From: a virus | Reading direction: 5' to 3' (one strand) | Virus record (IMG/VR): IMGVR_UViG_3300010883_000525 | Coordinates: 1-22,965 of that record | DNA length: 22,965 nt | Position numbers and translations under genes: made by a program | The notes under the pieces: generated by a model | The model's input: the letters and a program-made list of their open reading frames with translations, nothing else | Databases searched by the model: none | What the model was told of the DNA's origin: nothing | In this document: one piece after another, positions 1 to 5,615 of the stretch | Layout of the letters: the number at the start of each line of letters is the position of its first letter | Numbering within the stretch: the stretch's first letter is position 1

Positions 1-38
1 ACATTGCCTGTGAAATTTTTAGTGCTATTCTTTATCAT
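1..38 (-). CDS. Start of a minus-strand gene, cut by the window edge
   Basis: Only the first 12 codons are inside the window (MIKNSTKNFTGN, then cut), so the product cannot be named. The start is supported by its promoter rather than by the protein. A TTGACT box at 73-68 and a TAAATT box at 50-45 lie 17 bases apart on the minus strand, and the A of the ATG falls on the expected +1. The -35 box begins one base after the stop codon of the preceding minus-strand ORF, so genes here are packed tightly. Confidence 0.45.
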   Translation of the reverse strand, partial: MIKNSTKNFTGN

Positions 39-73
39 ATATACAATTTAATGGATTATTGGGTAAAAGTCAA
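39..73 (-). promoter_or_regulatory. Sigma70-like promoter giving a leaderless start at 38
   Basis: On the minus strand TTGACT (73-68), a 17-base spacer and TAAATT (50-45) are followed by six bases and then ATG. Counting the last base of the -10 box as -7 puts +1 exactly on the A of the ATG. No Shine-Dalgarno sequence could be transcribed. Confidence 0.55.
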
Positions 74-74
74 A

Positions 75-221
75 TTATTTATTAATTATTTTAGGTTGAC
101 CAAAGCAGATAATCAACTGCGTGTTTCCTGTGTTGATTTCTGCGTTACAAGTTGCAAGAAAAGCTTTTCTCATTTTCTTTGAGCTAGTTATTTTATTTAA
201 AGCGTTTTTTAAATTCCTCAT
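75..221 (-). CDS. Small basic protein of 48 residues, unknown function
   Basis: The minus-strand ORF runs from ATG at 221 to TAA at 75 and encodes 48 residues beginning MRNLKNALNKITSSKKM. The N-terminal third is rich in Lys, Arg and Asn. The rest contains two Cys (CNAE and ICFG) and a short hydrophobic stretch. The start codon lies one base after the stop of the 20-residue ORF upstream, which suggests translational coupling on the transcript starting at 285. An A6 run lies just before that upstream stop, so a frameshift joining the two is conceivable but unsupported. I do not recognise the family. Placement on a minus-strand unit with a strong promoter fits a small early host-takeover protein, which is inference only. 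Confidence 0.45.
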   Translation of the reverse strand: MRNLKNALNKITSSKKMRKAFLATCNAEINTGNTQLIICFGQPKIINK

Positions 222-222
222 A

Positions 223-285
223 TTATTTTTTAAGTTTTGGTAAAACGATTGCTAGTAGGATTTTTTCTCTTTCTGTTAAGTTCAT
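223..285 (-). CDS. Tiny 20-residue ORF behind a consensus promoter
   Basis: Twenty codons from ATG at 285, reading MNLTEREKILLAIVLPKLKK. The peptide would be amphipathic, with charged ends and a hydrophobic centre (ILLAIVLP). It is too short to trust on coding grounds. Its start coincides with the +1 of the best promoter in the window, so either it is a real leader peptide or the transcript mainly serves the 48-residue ORF immediately downstream. Confidence 0.35.
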   Translation of the reverse strand: MNLTEREKILLAIVLPKLKK

Positions 286-320
286 ATATACAATGTAAGG
301 CAGAAAGGTCAGTTTGTCAA
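286..320 (-). promoter_or_regulatory. Consensus sigma70 promoter with leaderless start at 285
   Basis: On the minus strand there is a perfect TTGACA (320-315), a 17-base spacer and TACATT (297-292), with the expected +1 on the A of the ATG at 285. The bases after the -10 box (GTATAT then ATG) are identical to those before the ATG at 38, so the two minus-strand promoters are close copies. The consensus -35 suggests use by the host housekeeping polymerase early in infection. Confidence 0.65.
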
Positions 321-571
321 GCTATTGTTGAAAAAACTTTGCATAATTTATTTACTCAAGTGTAAGATATAACATGACACAACACACCAACTAACCACAC
401 AACAAGAACAATGTCAAGCATAAACCCTACCCTTTTTTTAGATAATACAAAGCAAGCTATTCTGAGATAATGGCGGGGGGTGGTTTATTTCAATTTCATT
501 TTTAGATACAACCATTTGAAAAAATAGCAAAACACAAAAAAATCCGACCCCTATTTATTTATAGAGTAATT

Positions 572-584
572 TATAATGATACTA
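572..584 (+). promoter_or_regulatory. TATAAT box placed for a start at 585
   Basis: A perfect TATAAT occupies 572-577, seven bases before the ATG at 585. It overlaps the alternative upstream ATG at 576, so that longer start is unlikely to be transcribed. No convincing -35 box is seen 16-18 bases upstream, so the site is weaker evidence than the promoters at 286-320 or 3437-3471. Confidence 0.4.
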
Positions 585-776
585 ATGGACAACAACAAAA
601 GACAAGTAGAAATAAAACACAAGATAGATACTACCCTTGTGGCTGAATATTATATAAAAGCAAAAAAAGAGAAAGGAGAAAAGCGCCGAAAGCTCCTTAA
701 GCAAGCCTTTTATTTAAGTAGGCACATTGGTAAATATTTAGTAGTTAGTATTAACCCCGAAAGTTATATCCCTTGA
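585..776 (+). CDS. Small highly charged protein of 63 residues
   Basis: It begins MDNNKRQVEIKHK and is rich in Lys and Arg, with a helical look in the middle (YYIKAKKEKGEKRRKLLKQ) and a hydrophobic C-terminal end. No family is recognised. I chose ATG 585 over ATG 576 because a TATAAT box at 572-577 covers the upstream ATG and sits at leaderless spacing from 585. The longer form would add only MIL. It is the first + strand gene after the control region and is followed 27 bases later by the MELDFS gene. Confidence 0.55.
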   Translation: MDNNKRQVEIKHKIDTTLVAEYYIKAKKEKGEKRRKLLKQAFYLSRHIGKYLVVSINPESYIP

Positions 777-787
777 TTATTAAAAAG

Positions 788-803
788 GTGTATTAATTAA
801 GAC
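788..803 (+). promoter_or_regulatory. GTGTA box before the gene at 804
   Basis: GTGTATTAATTAAGAC lies directly before the ATG, with GTGTA starting 16 bases upstream. It belongs to a set of six similar boxes in the window. AAGGTG at 785-790 also resembles a Shine-Dalgarno sequence, but it is about 13 bases from the start, which is long. No clear -35 box is present. Confidence 0.4.
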
Positions 804-1325
804 ATGGAGTTAGATTTTTCAGAACAGATAAAAAAGCGCTATCAAGGTAGTGAAGAAGAAATTAATGATGAAGTTTTTGCCGCCGAAGCTCAATCAGGCA
901 AGAAATTAAATAAACCATTCAGAACACCGAAAGGTCCAAAAAAGTTTTCCGTATACGTCAAAAATGACAAAGGTAATATAGTAAAAGTAAACTTCGGAGA
1001 TCCAAACATGGAAATCAAGCGTGACAATCCAGCTAGAAGGAAAAGCTTTCGAGCTCGACATAAATGTGAAAGTCCGGGGCCAAAATGGAAAGCTAAATAT
1101 TGGAGCTGTAAAATGTGGTCAAAAAAAAGCGTAACTGATGTAACTAAAGGTAACGAAGAAGAAGAGGAGTTAAAAAGTTTAGACGAATCGGACGCGGAAG
1201 ATTCTAACATTTTCGACAACATAAGGAATAAAAAAGCCTACTGTAAAGACAACCCTTCTGCTGAAAAATGTCAAAAGGAAGATCGACCATCCAAAAAGAA
1301 CTGGAAAAAAGCCCAAGACGGATAA
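804..1325 (+). CDS. Putative head-associated protein with MELDFS N-terminus
   Basis: This 173-residue protein is rich in Lys, Glu and Asp. Residues 47-105 form the only ordered-looking block: KKFSVYVKNDKGNIVKVNFG, then DPNMEIKRDNPARRKSFRAR and a Cys-containing PGPKWKAKYWSCKMW segment. I associate this block with phage proteins encoded near head genes, often next to or fused with prohead proteases; that is recollection, not a search. Acidic low-complexity sequence follows, then a second Cys pair (AYCKDNPSAEKC). The first ten residues match those of the charged protein at 10747 in eight positions, although the genes are almost 10 kb apart. This suggests a shared localisation tag, perhaps for packaging into the prohead. 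Function is unproven. Confidence 0.6.
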   Translation: MELDFSEQIKKRYQGSEEEINDEVFAAEAQSGKKLNKPFRTPKGPKKFSVYVKNDKGNIVKVNFGDPNMEIKRDNPARRKSFRARHKCESPGPKWKAKYWSCKMWSKKSVTDVTKGNEEEEELKSLDESDAEDSNIFDNIRNKKAYCKDNPSAEKCQKEDRPSKKNWKKAQDG

Positions 1326-1385
1326 GGATGAAAAAATAAGTTTTAACTAGAAAAAGAGCTATAACCGCTTTACCATATATAACAT

Positions 1386-1595
1386 ATGGAACCTAATAAA
1401 GAAAAAGTAATCTTAAACATAGCAAATAATATAATCAACGACATGAACATGGAAAAGATTGTTCAAGTCTGCCGTGACTTTGCGGTGTTCAAAGCTGAAG
1501 AATATTATGACGATCTCAAGCCGGAAGAGCAAGAAGATTTAACAAAAAAAATAATCGATGGCATTAATTCTCTATCGGAAGAGGAGCCTTCTTAA
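1386..1595 (+). CDS. Small acidic helical protein, unknown
   Basis: Sixty-nine residues from ATG 1386, with a helical pattern throughout: IANNIINDMNMEKIVQVCRD, then FKAEEYYDDLKPEEQEDL and an acidic tail. One Cys. It resembles small uncharacterised phage proteins with a repeating VIQVC..FA..EA pattern, but I cannot name a family. The start lies in an inverted repeat (CCATAT at 1373-1378 and ATATGG at 1384-1389), with TATATA at 1376-1381. Its 3' end overlaps the end of the converging minus-strand gene by 32 bases, so the two transcripts would be partly antisense. Confidence 0.6.
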   Translation: MEPNKEKVILNIANNIINDMNMEKIVQVCRDFAVFKAEEYYDDLKPEEQEDLTKKIIDGINSLSEEEPS

Positions 1596-1797
1596 ACTGC
1601 ATTATCGAGGAGGTGGCTCCATGGGCAATAGTACGACTACAATAAAAGTTGTATTTTAACAAGCGGCGTTGGATTTCTTTACTAAAAAGCGCAGGAGCAT
1701 TCAAGATTAAAACTTGAGGATCGCCATTAGAGTCCAGCTTGGCTGGTATGAATTCATGAGAAAATTCCCAACAAAGATTACTTATTTCTTCCTTCAC
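1564..1797 (-). CDS. Second gene of a minus-strand pair, unknown
   Basis: A 77-residue ORF that begins with GTG at 1797; no ATG is usable except one near the C-terminus. It overlaps the end of the antitoxin-like gene by 20 bases, as coupled genes often do, and AAGAG lies about seven bases upstream of the GTG. The protein has conserved-looking Trp, Cys and Arg residues (NLCWEFSHEF, IQRRLLKYNFYCSRTIAHGA) and no membrane segment. No toxin family is recognised, and it is far shorter than RES toxins, the usual partners of MbcA/ParS/Xre antitoxins. Its position makes it a candidate partner of the upstream product, by inference only. Confidence 0.5.
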   Translation of the reverse strand: MKEEISNLCWEFSHEFIPAKLDSNGDPQVLILNAPALFSKEIQRRLLKYNFYCSRTIAHGATSSIMQFKKAPLPIEN

Positions 1798-2038
1798 TTT
1801 TAAACTCTTTAATTAAGTCTATTACAGTTTGCAAATTGCCCTCTAGCATTAAGTTTGCTGGTGTTTTACCCTCATGCTCAGGTAAGGGTGTATTTAGCCA
1901 TACTGTAGCGCCGTAAATGGTATGATGCTTTGCGATAGCTGTCATGATCTCGTATTTTGTATTGCCGGCATCGCCCAAGCAAAATTCGATCTTATCCCCC
2001 TCTGCTGTTACTTTAGCTTTCTTGCTTTTGTCCTTCAT
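1778..2038 (-). CDS. MbcA/ParS/Xre antitoxin-like small protein
   Basis: Eighty-six residues. The C-terminal half reads as the toxin-binding domain of MbcA/ParS/Xre antitoxins (DUF2384 type): a helix, then VWLNTPLPEHEGKTPANLML, then EGNLQTVIDLIKEF. This matches the family pattern WL.TP.P...G.TP...L..G....V...L. The N-terminal half is short, and a full Xre-like DNA-binding helix-turn-helix is not evident. In bacteria such proteins neutralise RES-type toxins. Here no RES gene is nearby and the downstream gene is an unknown 77-residue protein. The pair runs against the + strand genes around it and has its own GTGTA promoter. It may counter host toxin-antitoxin defence, act as a regulator, or be an unrelated fold with the same motif. 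Confidence 0.55.
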   Translation of the reverse strand: MKDKSKKAKVTAEGDKIEFCLGDAGNTKYEIMTAIAKHHTIYGATVWLNTPLPEHEGKTPANLMLEGNLQTVIDLIKEFKSEGRNK

Positions 2039-2053
2039 TGGCTATATATACAC
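2039..2053 (-). promoter_or_regulatory. GTGTA box giving a leaderless start at 2038
   Basis: On the minus strand GTGTATATATAGCCA directly precedes the ATG. TATATA at 2050-2045 places +1 on the A of the ATG. The expected -35 position (2073-2068) is only AATATA. It lies back to back with the phoH promoter, leaving about 46 bases between the two GTGTA boxes. Confidence 0.5.
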
Positions 2054-2099
2054 TAATTACTATTATATATATTTAAAGACGGTCAGTCAAGTAAAAAGA

Positions 2100-2114
2100 G
2101 TGTACTATAAGTTA
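2100..2114 (+). promoter_or_regulatory. GTGTA box setting the phoH start at 2115
   Basis: GTGTACTATAAGTTA directly precedes ATG 2115. TACTAT at 2103-2108 puts +1 on the A of the ATG. The same TACTATAAGT string occurs before the gene at 22739. This decides the phoH start against longer in-frame extensions that would run through the divergent promoter and antitoxin-like gene. No -35 box is seen. Confidence 0.5.
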
Positions 2115-2819
2115 ATGGTAAAAAAGCCGAAAATTGAGATACCTCAATTAAAATTGACCTTCAAGATTAACAACTTGAAGTTGACAGACAAGCAGAAGGA
2201 ATTCTTAGCCTTAGCATTAGGAGAGGAGATCCAAGTCATGTTCGTAAGTGGGCCTGCTGGCTCAACAAAGACATATATGGCAGTTTATGCTGCCTTGCGT
2301 CACTTAAGTGCTAATGAAGACTTAGACCTGCTCTATGTCAGAACAGTGATAGAAAGCGCTGAAAAGGGACTGGGAGCATTACCCGGAGATATAGAAGAGA
2401 AGTTCAATCCATACATGATGCCTCTTGAGGATAAATTAATGGAAATGTTACCTAAAAATACCACAGCTAAAGCCGAAATGCTAAGCAATGGGCGTCTACA
2501 AGCAATGCCAATAAATTATCTAAGAGGAGCTAGCTGGAAAGATAAAATAGTAATCGCGGACGAAGCACAAAATTTCACGTTCAAGGAATTGACAACCTTA
2601 ATTACTAGACTTGGAATGGGGTGCAAGCTTTTTATATGTGGGGACTTCATGCAGAGCGACATAAATGGCAAAAGCGGATTCTCTGATATGTTTAAGGTTT
2701 TTGATGACGAAGAAAGTGTCAAAAAGGGCATTCACGCCTTCACATTCACAAAGGAAGATATCATGAGAAGCCCTCTTCAGAAATTTATAGTTGGGAAGCT
2801 AGAGAAAAAATTAGTGTAA
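2115..2819 (+). CDS. phoH: PhoH-like P-loop ATPase
   Basis: A 234-residue PhoH-family ATPase, the usual length of the phage single-domain form. The P-loop is at residues 46-53 (GPAGSTKT), Walker B at about 144-153 (KIVIADEAQN), and the GDFMQSD segment of the sensor region follows. The Walker A Gly normally found before the Lys is Thr (GPAGTGKT expected). The reading frame stays open upstream to 1944, but that part reads as a hydrophobic string opposite the divergent gene. A GTGTA/TACTAT promoter fixes the start at 2115. PhoH is frequent in phages of aquatic bacteria, and its role in infection is unsettled; RNA or nucleotide handling is suspected. The next gene follows 10 bases after its stop. 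Confidence 0.9.
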   Translation: MVKKPKIEIPQLKLTFKINNLKLTDKQKEFLALALGEEIQVMFVSGPAGSTKTYMAVYAALRHLSANEDLDLLYVRTVIESAEKGLGALPGDIEEKFNPYMMPLEDKLMEMLPKNTTAKAEMLSNGRLQAMPINYLRGASWKDKIVIADEAQNFTFKELTTLITRLGMGCKLFICGDFMQSDINGKSGFSDMFKVFDDEESVKKGIHAFTFTKEDIMRSPLQKFIVGKLEKKLV

Positions 2820-2829
2820 TGTAGAAAAT
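2814..2829 (+). promoter_or_regulatory. GTGTA box before the GAF gene
   Basis: GTGTAATGTAGAAAAT lies between the last codons of phoH and ATG 2830. TAATGT at 2817-2822 would put +1 one base before the ATG. TTGGGA at 2791-2796 is 20 bases upstream of it, which is too far for a good -35. The box would let the GAF gene be expressed independently of phoH. Confidence 0.35.
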
Positions 2830-3411
2830 ATGGAACCTTTTTACACCTTGCTAGCAGCAGCAATTTCAGCCATAGCCACCTTAGGTAGCGTATGGATAGG
2901 AAGAAAAATAAAATGTCGAGCAAAAGATGATACAGTAGTAACCGAGACTATTCAGAACGGAAATGTCTATACTGCTTTAGGTTTTTTATTAAATGAATCG
3001 AAAGCTGATAGAGCATATGTAATGGAATTCCATAATGGGCAATATTACTTTTCTGGACGAGGCCAGCAAAAATTTAGCTGTACTTACGAAACTGTAAATC
3101 AAGGTATAAGCGCTGAGTTTAAAAACTCACAAAACCATAGAATATCTAATTTTCATCATTACATAAATGAATTAATAAATGATGGACACTTTGAGCATAG
3201 TCAGACAGAAGATATAAAAGACTTAGCTTTTAAGAATATGATAGAATCTAAAGGCGTGAAAAGTGTATTTAACGTTCCATTAAAAACGCTCAATGGAAAA
3301 ATAATAGGCATACTTGGTATAGATTACGTAAGGTCAAGTAATCAATTTTCAGAGAAAGATTTATCCTTCATGAGGAATCAGGCTAGGATAGTGGCGGGAT
3401 ATTTACGCTAG
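2830..3411 (+). CDS. Membrane-anchored GAF-domain protein
   Basis: 193 residues. An N-terminal hydrophobic helix at about 4-24 (FYTLLAAAISAIATLGSVWI) is followed by basic residues, so the rest should face the cytoplasm. Residues 45-192 read as a GAF domain: ALGFLLNESKADRAYVMEFH, then NGQYYFSGR, and late in the domain SVFNVPLKTLNGKIIGILGI with a closing helix (FSEKDLSFMRNQARIVAGYL). GAF domains bind small ligands such as cyclic nucleotides or sense redox state. No output domain (kinase, cyclase or DNA-binding) is attached, so it would act through a partner or simply bind its ligand. Signal sensing, nucleotide-signal sequestration as an anti-defence role, or host membrane modulation are all possible. 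The ligand cannot be read from the sequence. Confidence 0.7.
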   Translation: MEPFYTLLAAAISAIATLGSVWIGRKIKCRAKDDTVVTETIQNGNVYTALGFLLNESKADRAYVMEFHNGQYYFSGRGQQKFSCTYETVNQGISAEFKNSQNHRISNFHHYINELINDGHFEHSQTEDIKDLAFKNMIESKGVKSVFNVPLKTLNGKIIGILGIDYVRSSNQFSEKDLSFMRNQARIVAGYLR

Positions 3412-3436
3412 TATTAGCTCTAAAATAATAATTTCA

Positions 3437-3471
3437 TTGAATTCTTCATGGATTTAGTGTAGAATAAGTGT
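3437..3471 (+). promoter_or_regulatory. Strong sigma70-like promoter, leaderless start at 3472
   Basis: TTGAAT (3437-3442), a 17-base spacer and TAGAAT (3460-3465) are followed by six bases and ATG, so +1 is the A of the start codon. GTG immediately before the -10 box makes it also a member of the GTGTA set. It lies in the 60-base gap after the GAF gene and would drive the zinc-ribbon, sigma-like and following overlapping genes. Confidence 0.65.
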
Positions 3472-3846
3472 ATGAACTCTGAATTTTGTATGCAGTGCGG
3501 ATCTAAGGTGGAATTTTCACTTAGAGCTCCGAACTTCTGCCCATCGTGCGGAAATAAGTTTAATGAGAACGCTGAAGCTTCTTCAACTAAAGAGGGTGAG
3601 GACACTGGTGATCCGGTTGAGCCGACCTCAATACCCAGTATATCAAAACTTGAATACTCCATCGGGGAAATGCCCGGCCAAGTTACCTTTGGTGATTTGG
3701 CAGCGCAAACCCAATCGTCCCAGCAGCCCTATGAGAAAATGGCTCGGAGGCCTACACCACCAAACGTTAAGGGTGAAGATATTTTAAAGGTTACTATGGC
3801 TGAATGCTCTTCTGCTCGCCAGCCCGAGGACGTAAGTGGGGAATAA
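3472..3846 (+). CDS. N-terminal zinc-ribbon protein
   Basis: 124 residues. Residues 6-26 form a four-cysteine zinc ribbon (Cys6, Cys9, Cys23, Cys26; CMQC and CPSC knuckles). The remainder is Pro, Ser, Glu and Gln rich and looks disordered, with a short more ordered segment around EDILKVTMAEC. Such ribbons usually mediate nucleic-acid or protein contacts. Its end overlaps the sigma-like gene by 11 bases, and the two share a promoter, which suggests a transcription-related role, perhaps as a partner of the sigma-like factor. That is inference from position only. Confidence 0.6.
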   Translation: MNSEFCMQCGSKVEFSLRAPNFCPSCGNKFNENAEASSTKEGEDTGDPVEPTSIPSISKLEYSIGEMPGQVTFGDLAAQTQSSQQPYEKMARRPTPPNVKGEDILKVTMAECSSARQPEDVSGE

Positions 3847-4561
3847 AAAGAGTAGATACGAAGATGAGCATGCAACTATAGAGGAAGAATTAAAAAAAAG
3901 AAAAGGAAAATGGTTCCTTACTTCTTTAGCTTGGATAGACTTTGATGATGTAAAACAAATCATCAGGACGCACATTTATAAAAAATGGGATCAATGGGAT
4001 CAAGAAAGGCCATTAAAACCATGGCTCAACCGCATCATATCAAATCAGCTAAAAAACATACTTAGAAACTTTTACAGTAATTTCGCAAAACCATGTTTAA
4101 GTTGCCCGTTTAATCAAAGCGGCATAACCGAAGAAGGGGAATACGGATTATGTGGCTTTACAAAAAGTAAAACCCAATGCAGTGAATGCCCACTCTACGC
4201 GAAATGGGAAAAAACTAAAAAAGCTGCATATGACATAAAGATGGCTGTGGCATTAGAAAATCATACTCATACTTTATATAGCGATAAGTCTTCATCTTTT
4301 GAACTGGAAGAAGCGGGGCGTAAACTTAACCTCGAACTGGCAAAAGTGCTAAGTGAAAAAAACTACTCAATATATAAAATGCTTTTTATAGAAAACTTAA
4401 CTGATGAAGAAGTCGCACTTAAACTTGGCTATCGAACTACTGAAAAAGGACGAAAGGCCGGTTATAAACAACTCAAAAACTTAAAGAAACAATTTAAAGA
4501 AAAAGCTGAAAAAATATTAAAAACCAAAGACATTTTTTATGGACAAGATAAATTTATCTGA
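3836..4561 (+). CDS. Phage sigma-70-like factor with cysteine cluster
   Basis: 241 residues from a GTG start, chosen because GAGGA at 3826-3830 sits five bases upstream. Residues 35-80 resemble sigma region 2: DFDDVKQIIRTHIYKKWDQW, then DQERPLKPWLNRIISNQLKN. Residues about 172-220 resemble region 4 with a helix-turn-helix (LTDEEVALKLGY). Between them lies an insert with Cys87, Cys90, Cys106, Cys115 and Cys118, which probably binds zinc. This is the architecture of an ECF-like sigma factor that redirects host RNA polymerase, most likely to late phage promoters. The GTGTA boxes of this window are candidate targets, but that link is untested. The next gene starts inside its last 23 bases. Confidence 0.7.
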   Translation: MGNKKSRYEDEHATIEEELKKRKGKWFLTSLAWIDFDDVKQIIRTHIYKKWDQWDQERPLKPWLNRIISNQLKNILRNFYSNFAKPCLSCPFNQSGITEEGEYGLCGFTKSKTQCSECPLYAKWEKTKKAAYDIKMAVALENHTHTLYSDKSSSFELEEAGRKLNLELAKVLSEKNYSIYKMLFIENLTDEEVALKLGYRTTEKGRKAGYKQLKNLKKQFKEKAEKILKTKDIFYGQDKFI

Positions 4562-5597
4562 AGAGCAAAAGCAATATATAGACGACAACTACCAAACGAC
4601 GCCCAACCTGCTCGAACTAACTAAGTCTGCATTCATGGACGCCACCCTAGACGGGCGTTCTCGTGAAGGTCGAGCGGTTAGGGAATATATGGCGACTAAG
4701 GATTATAAATACATCACTACTAAACACCCTAAGGTTAAGGGAGTTAATCTTAACGAAGATCAAAAAGAGTTTATTTTAGAAAATGTAGATGCTGGGATGA
4801 AGGCGTTTGAAATCACTCGGCTTGTATTTCCTGACGGTAATGTTACCCCTCTTAGCAAGGAAACCTTAACTGTTGCGGAATTTATTAAAGTTCACGCTCC
4901 TGAAAAAGTAAACCAAAAAGATACTGCTCTAGGAAGAAGATATATCCCCGTCAGGGAAATGGATGAGGTTATTGAAAAAGTAAACAAGTGCACGGATCAA
5001 GTATTCTCAACCGAAAGACTTACCGTTCAGACCCGCAAATCTCTTGAAAAACTTACAGGATTCCTTAGAGCTCCAAGGTTAGTTCAAACGATAAATAACT
5101 ATACAAACAAAAGCGATAGGGATTTATTTGAAGCTGAGTTCGTAAGAGCGACATGGGATAAGCCCGATTTAACTTCTGATGAGGTTAATTTATATATTAA
5201 CGTCTGTATTGATTATATTAATTTAATGAACATTCAGAAAGCTGTAGATAAGCTTAATCAAATGTTTGAAGATTGTGAAGACCAAAGAGATATGACGGTT
5301 AGACTTGCTGAGTTATTAAAAACAAAAAGCGAGGAATATAATCAATGTGAAAAGCGAATGGAGAGCTTGATAACCAGACTGAACGGAGATAGGGCGAAAA
5401 GAGTTCAAAATAGACATCAACAAAATGCCTCAATACTTAGTCTTGTTCAAATGTTCCAAGAAGAGGAAGAGAGAGAAGTAATGATAAAGATTGCAGAGAT
5501 GCAGAAAAAACTTGTTTTAAAAGAAGCTAATGATCTTGAGTCCATGCCCGACTGGAAAGCTAGAGTTCTTGGCTTAAGAAAAGAGGATGTTATTTAA
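4539..5597 (+). CDS. Unknown protein with duplicated N-terminal module
   Basis: 352 residues, overlapping the sigma-like gene by 23 bases. Two similar modules occupy about residues 5-58 and 71-124. Each begins NLxExQKxxI and continues with helices and a final basic or acidic helix (compare NLSEEQKQYIDDNY with NLNEDQKEFILENV). The middle and C-terminal parts are helical and charged, with a likely coiled coil at about 240-335. No enzyme motif is seen. The helical, possibly DNA-binding N-terminal repeats and the location two genes before the large terminase make a small terminase subunit possible. The length and C-terminal coiled coil could equally suit a sigma-associated regulator. I do not recognise a family. 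Confidence 0.6.
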   Translation: MDKINLSEEQKQYIDDNYQTTPNLLELTKSAFMDATLDGRSREGRAVREYMATKDYKYITTKHPKVKGVNLNEDQKEFILENVDAGMKAFEITRLVFPDGNVTPLSKETLTVAEFIKVHAPEKVNQKDTALGRRYIPVREMDEVIEKVNKCTDQVFSTERLTVQTRKSLEKLTGFLRAPRLVQTINNYTNKSDRDLFEAEFVRATWDKPDLTSDEVNLYINVCIDYINLMNIQKAVDKLNQMFEDCEDQRDMTVRLAELLKTKSEEYNQCEKRMESLITRLNGDRAKRVQNRHQQNASILSLVQMFQEEEEREVMIKIAEMQKKLVLKEANDLESMPDWKARVLGLRKEDVI

Positions 5598-5615
5598 ATA
5601 GTCCTAAAGTTATCA

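Larger units (their letters stand above)
286..584. other. Gene-poor control region
   Basis: No convincing gene lies here. It contains the minus-strand promoter at its left end and, on the + strand, TTGCAT (339-344), an 18-base spacer and a GTGTAAGAT box (360-368) just before an ATG at 374 that opens only six codons. Positions 374-430 are almost purely A and C on the + strand. A 19-codon ORF at 411-470 is unsupported. A G-rich tract with a run of six G lies at 472-483. The right end carries a TATAAT box for the gene at 585. The region separates minus-strand genes from the + strand module. Confidence 0.5.

Noticed and set aside
411-470. 19-codon ORF in the control region
   Set aside because: There is no promoter at proper spacing and no Shine-Dalgarno sequence; length alone is compatible with chance.
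890-1222. 110-codon minus-strand ORF
   Set aside because: It lies entirely opposite the MELDFS gene and reads as Leu/Ser-rich shadow sequence, while the + strand product has a recognisable motif block.
1944-2114. In-frame upstream extension of phoH to an ATG at 1944
   Set aside because: It would add 57 residues that do not match PhoH, run opposite the antitoxin-like gene and include the divergent promoters. The GTGTA/TACTAT box fixes the start at 2115.
3563-3787. 74-codon + strand ORF inside the zinc-ribbon gene
   Set aside because: A different frame of the same DNA with no start signal; the zinc-ribbon frame has the promoter and the four-Cys motif.
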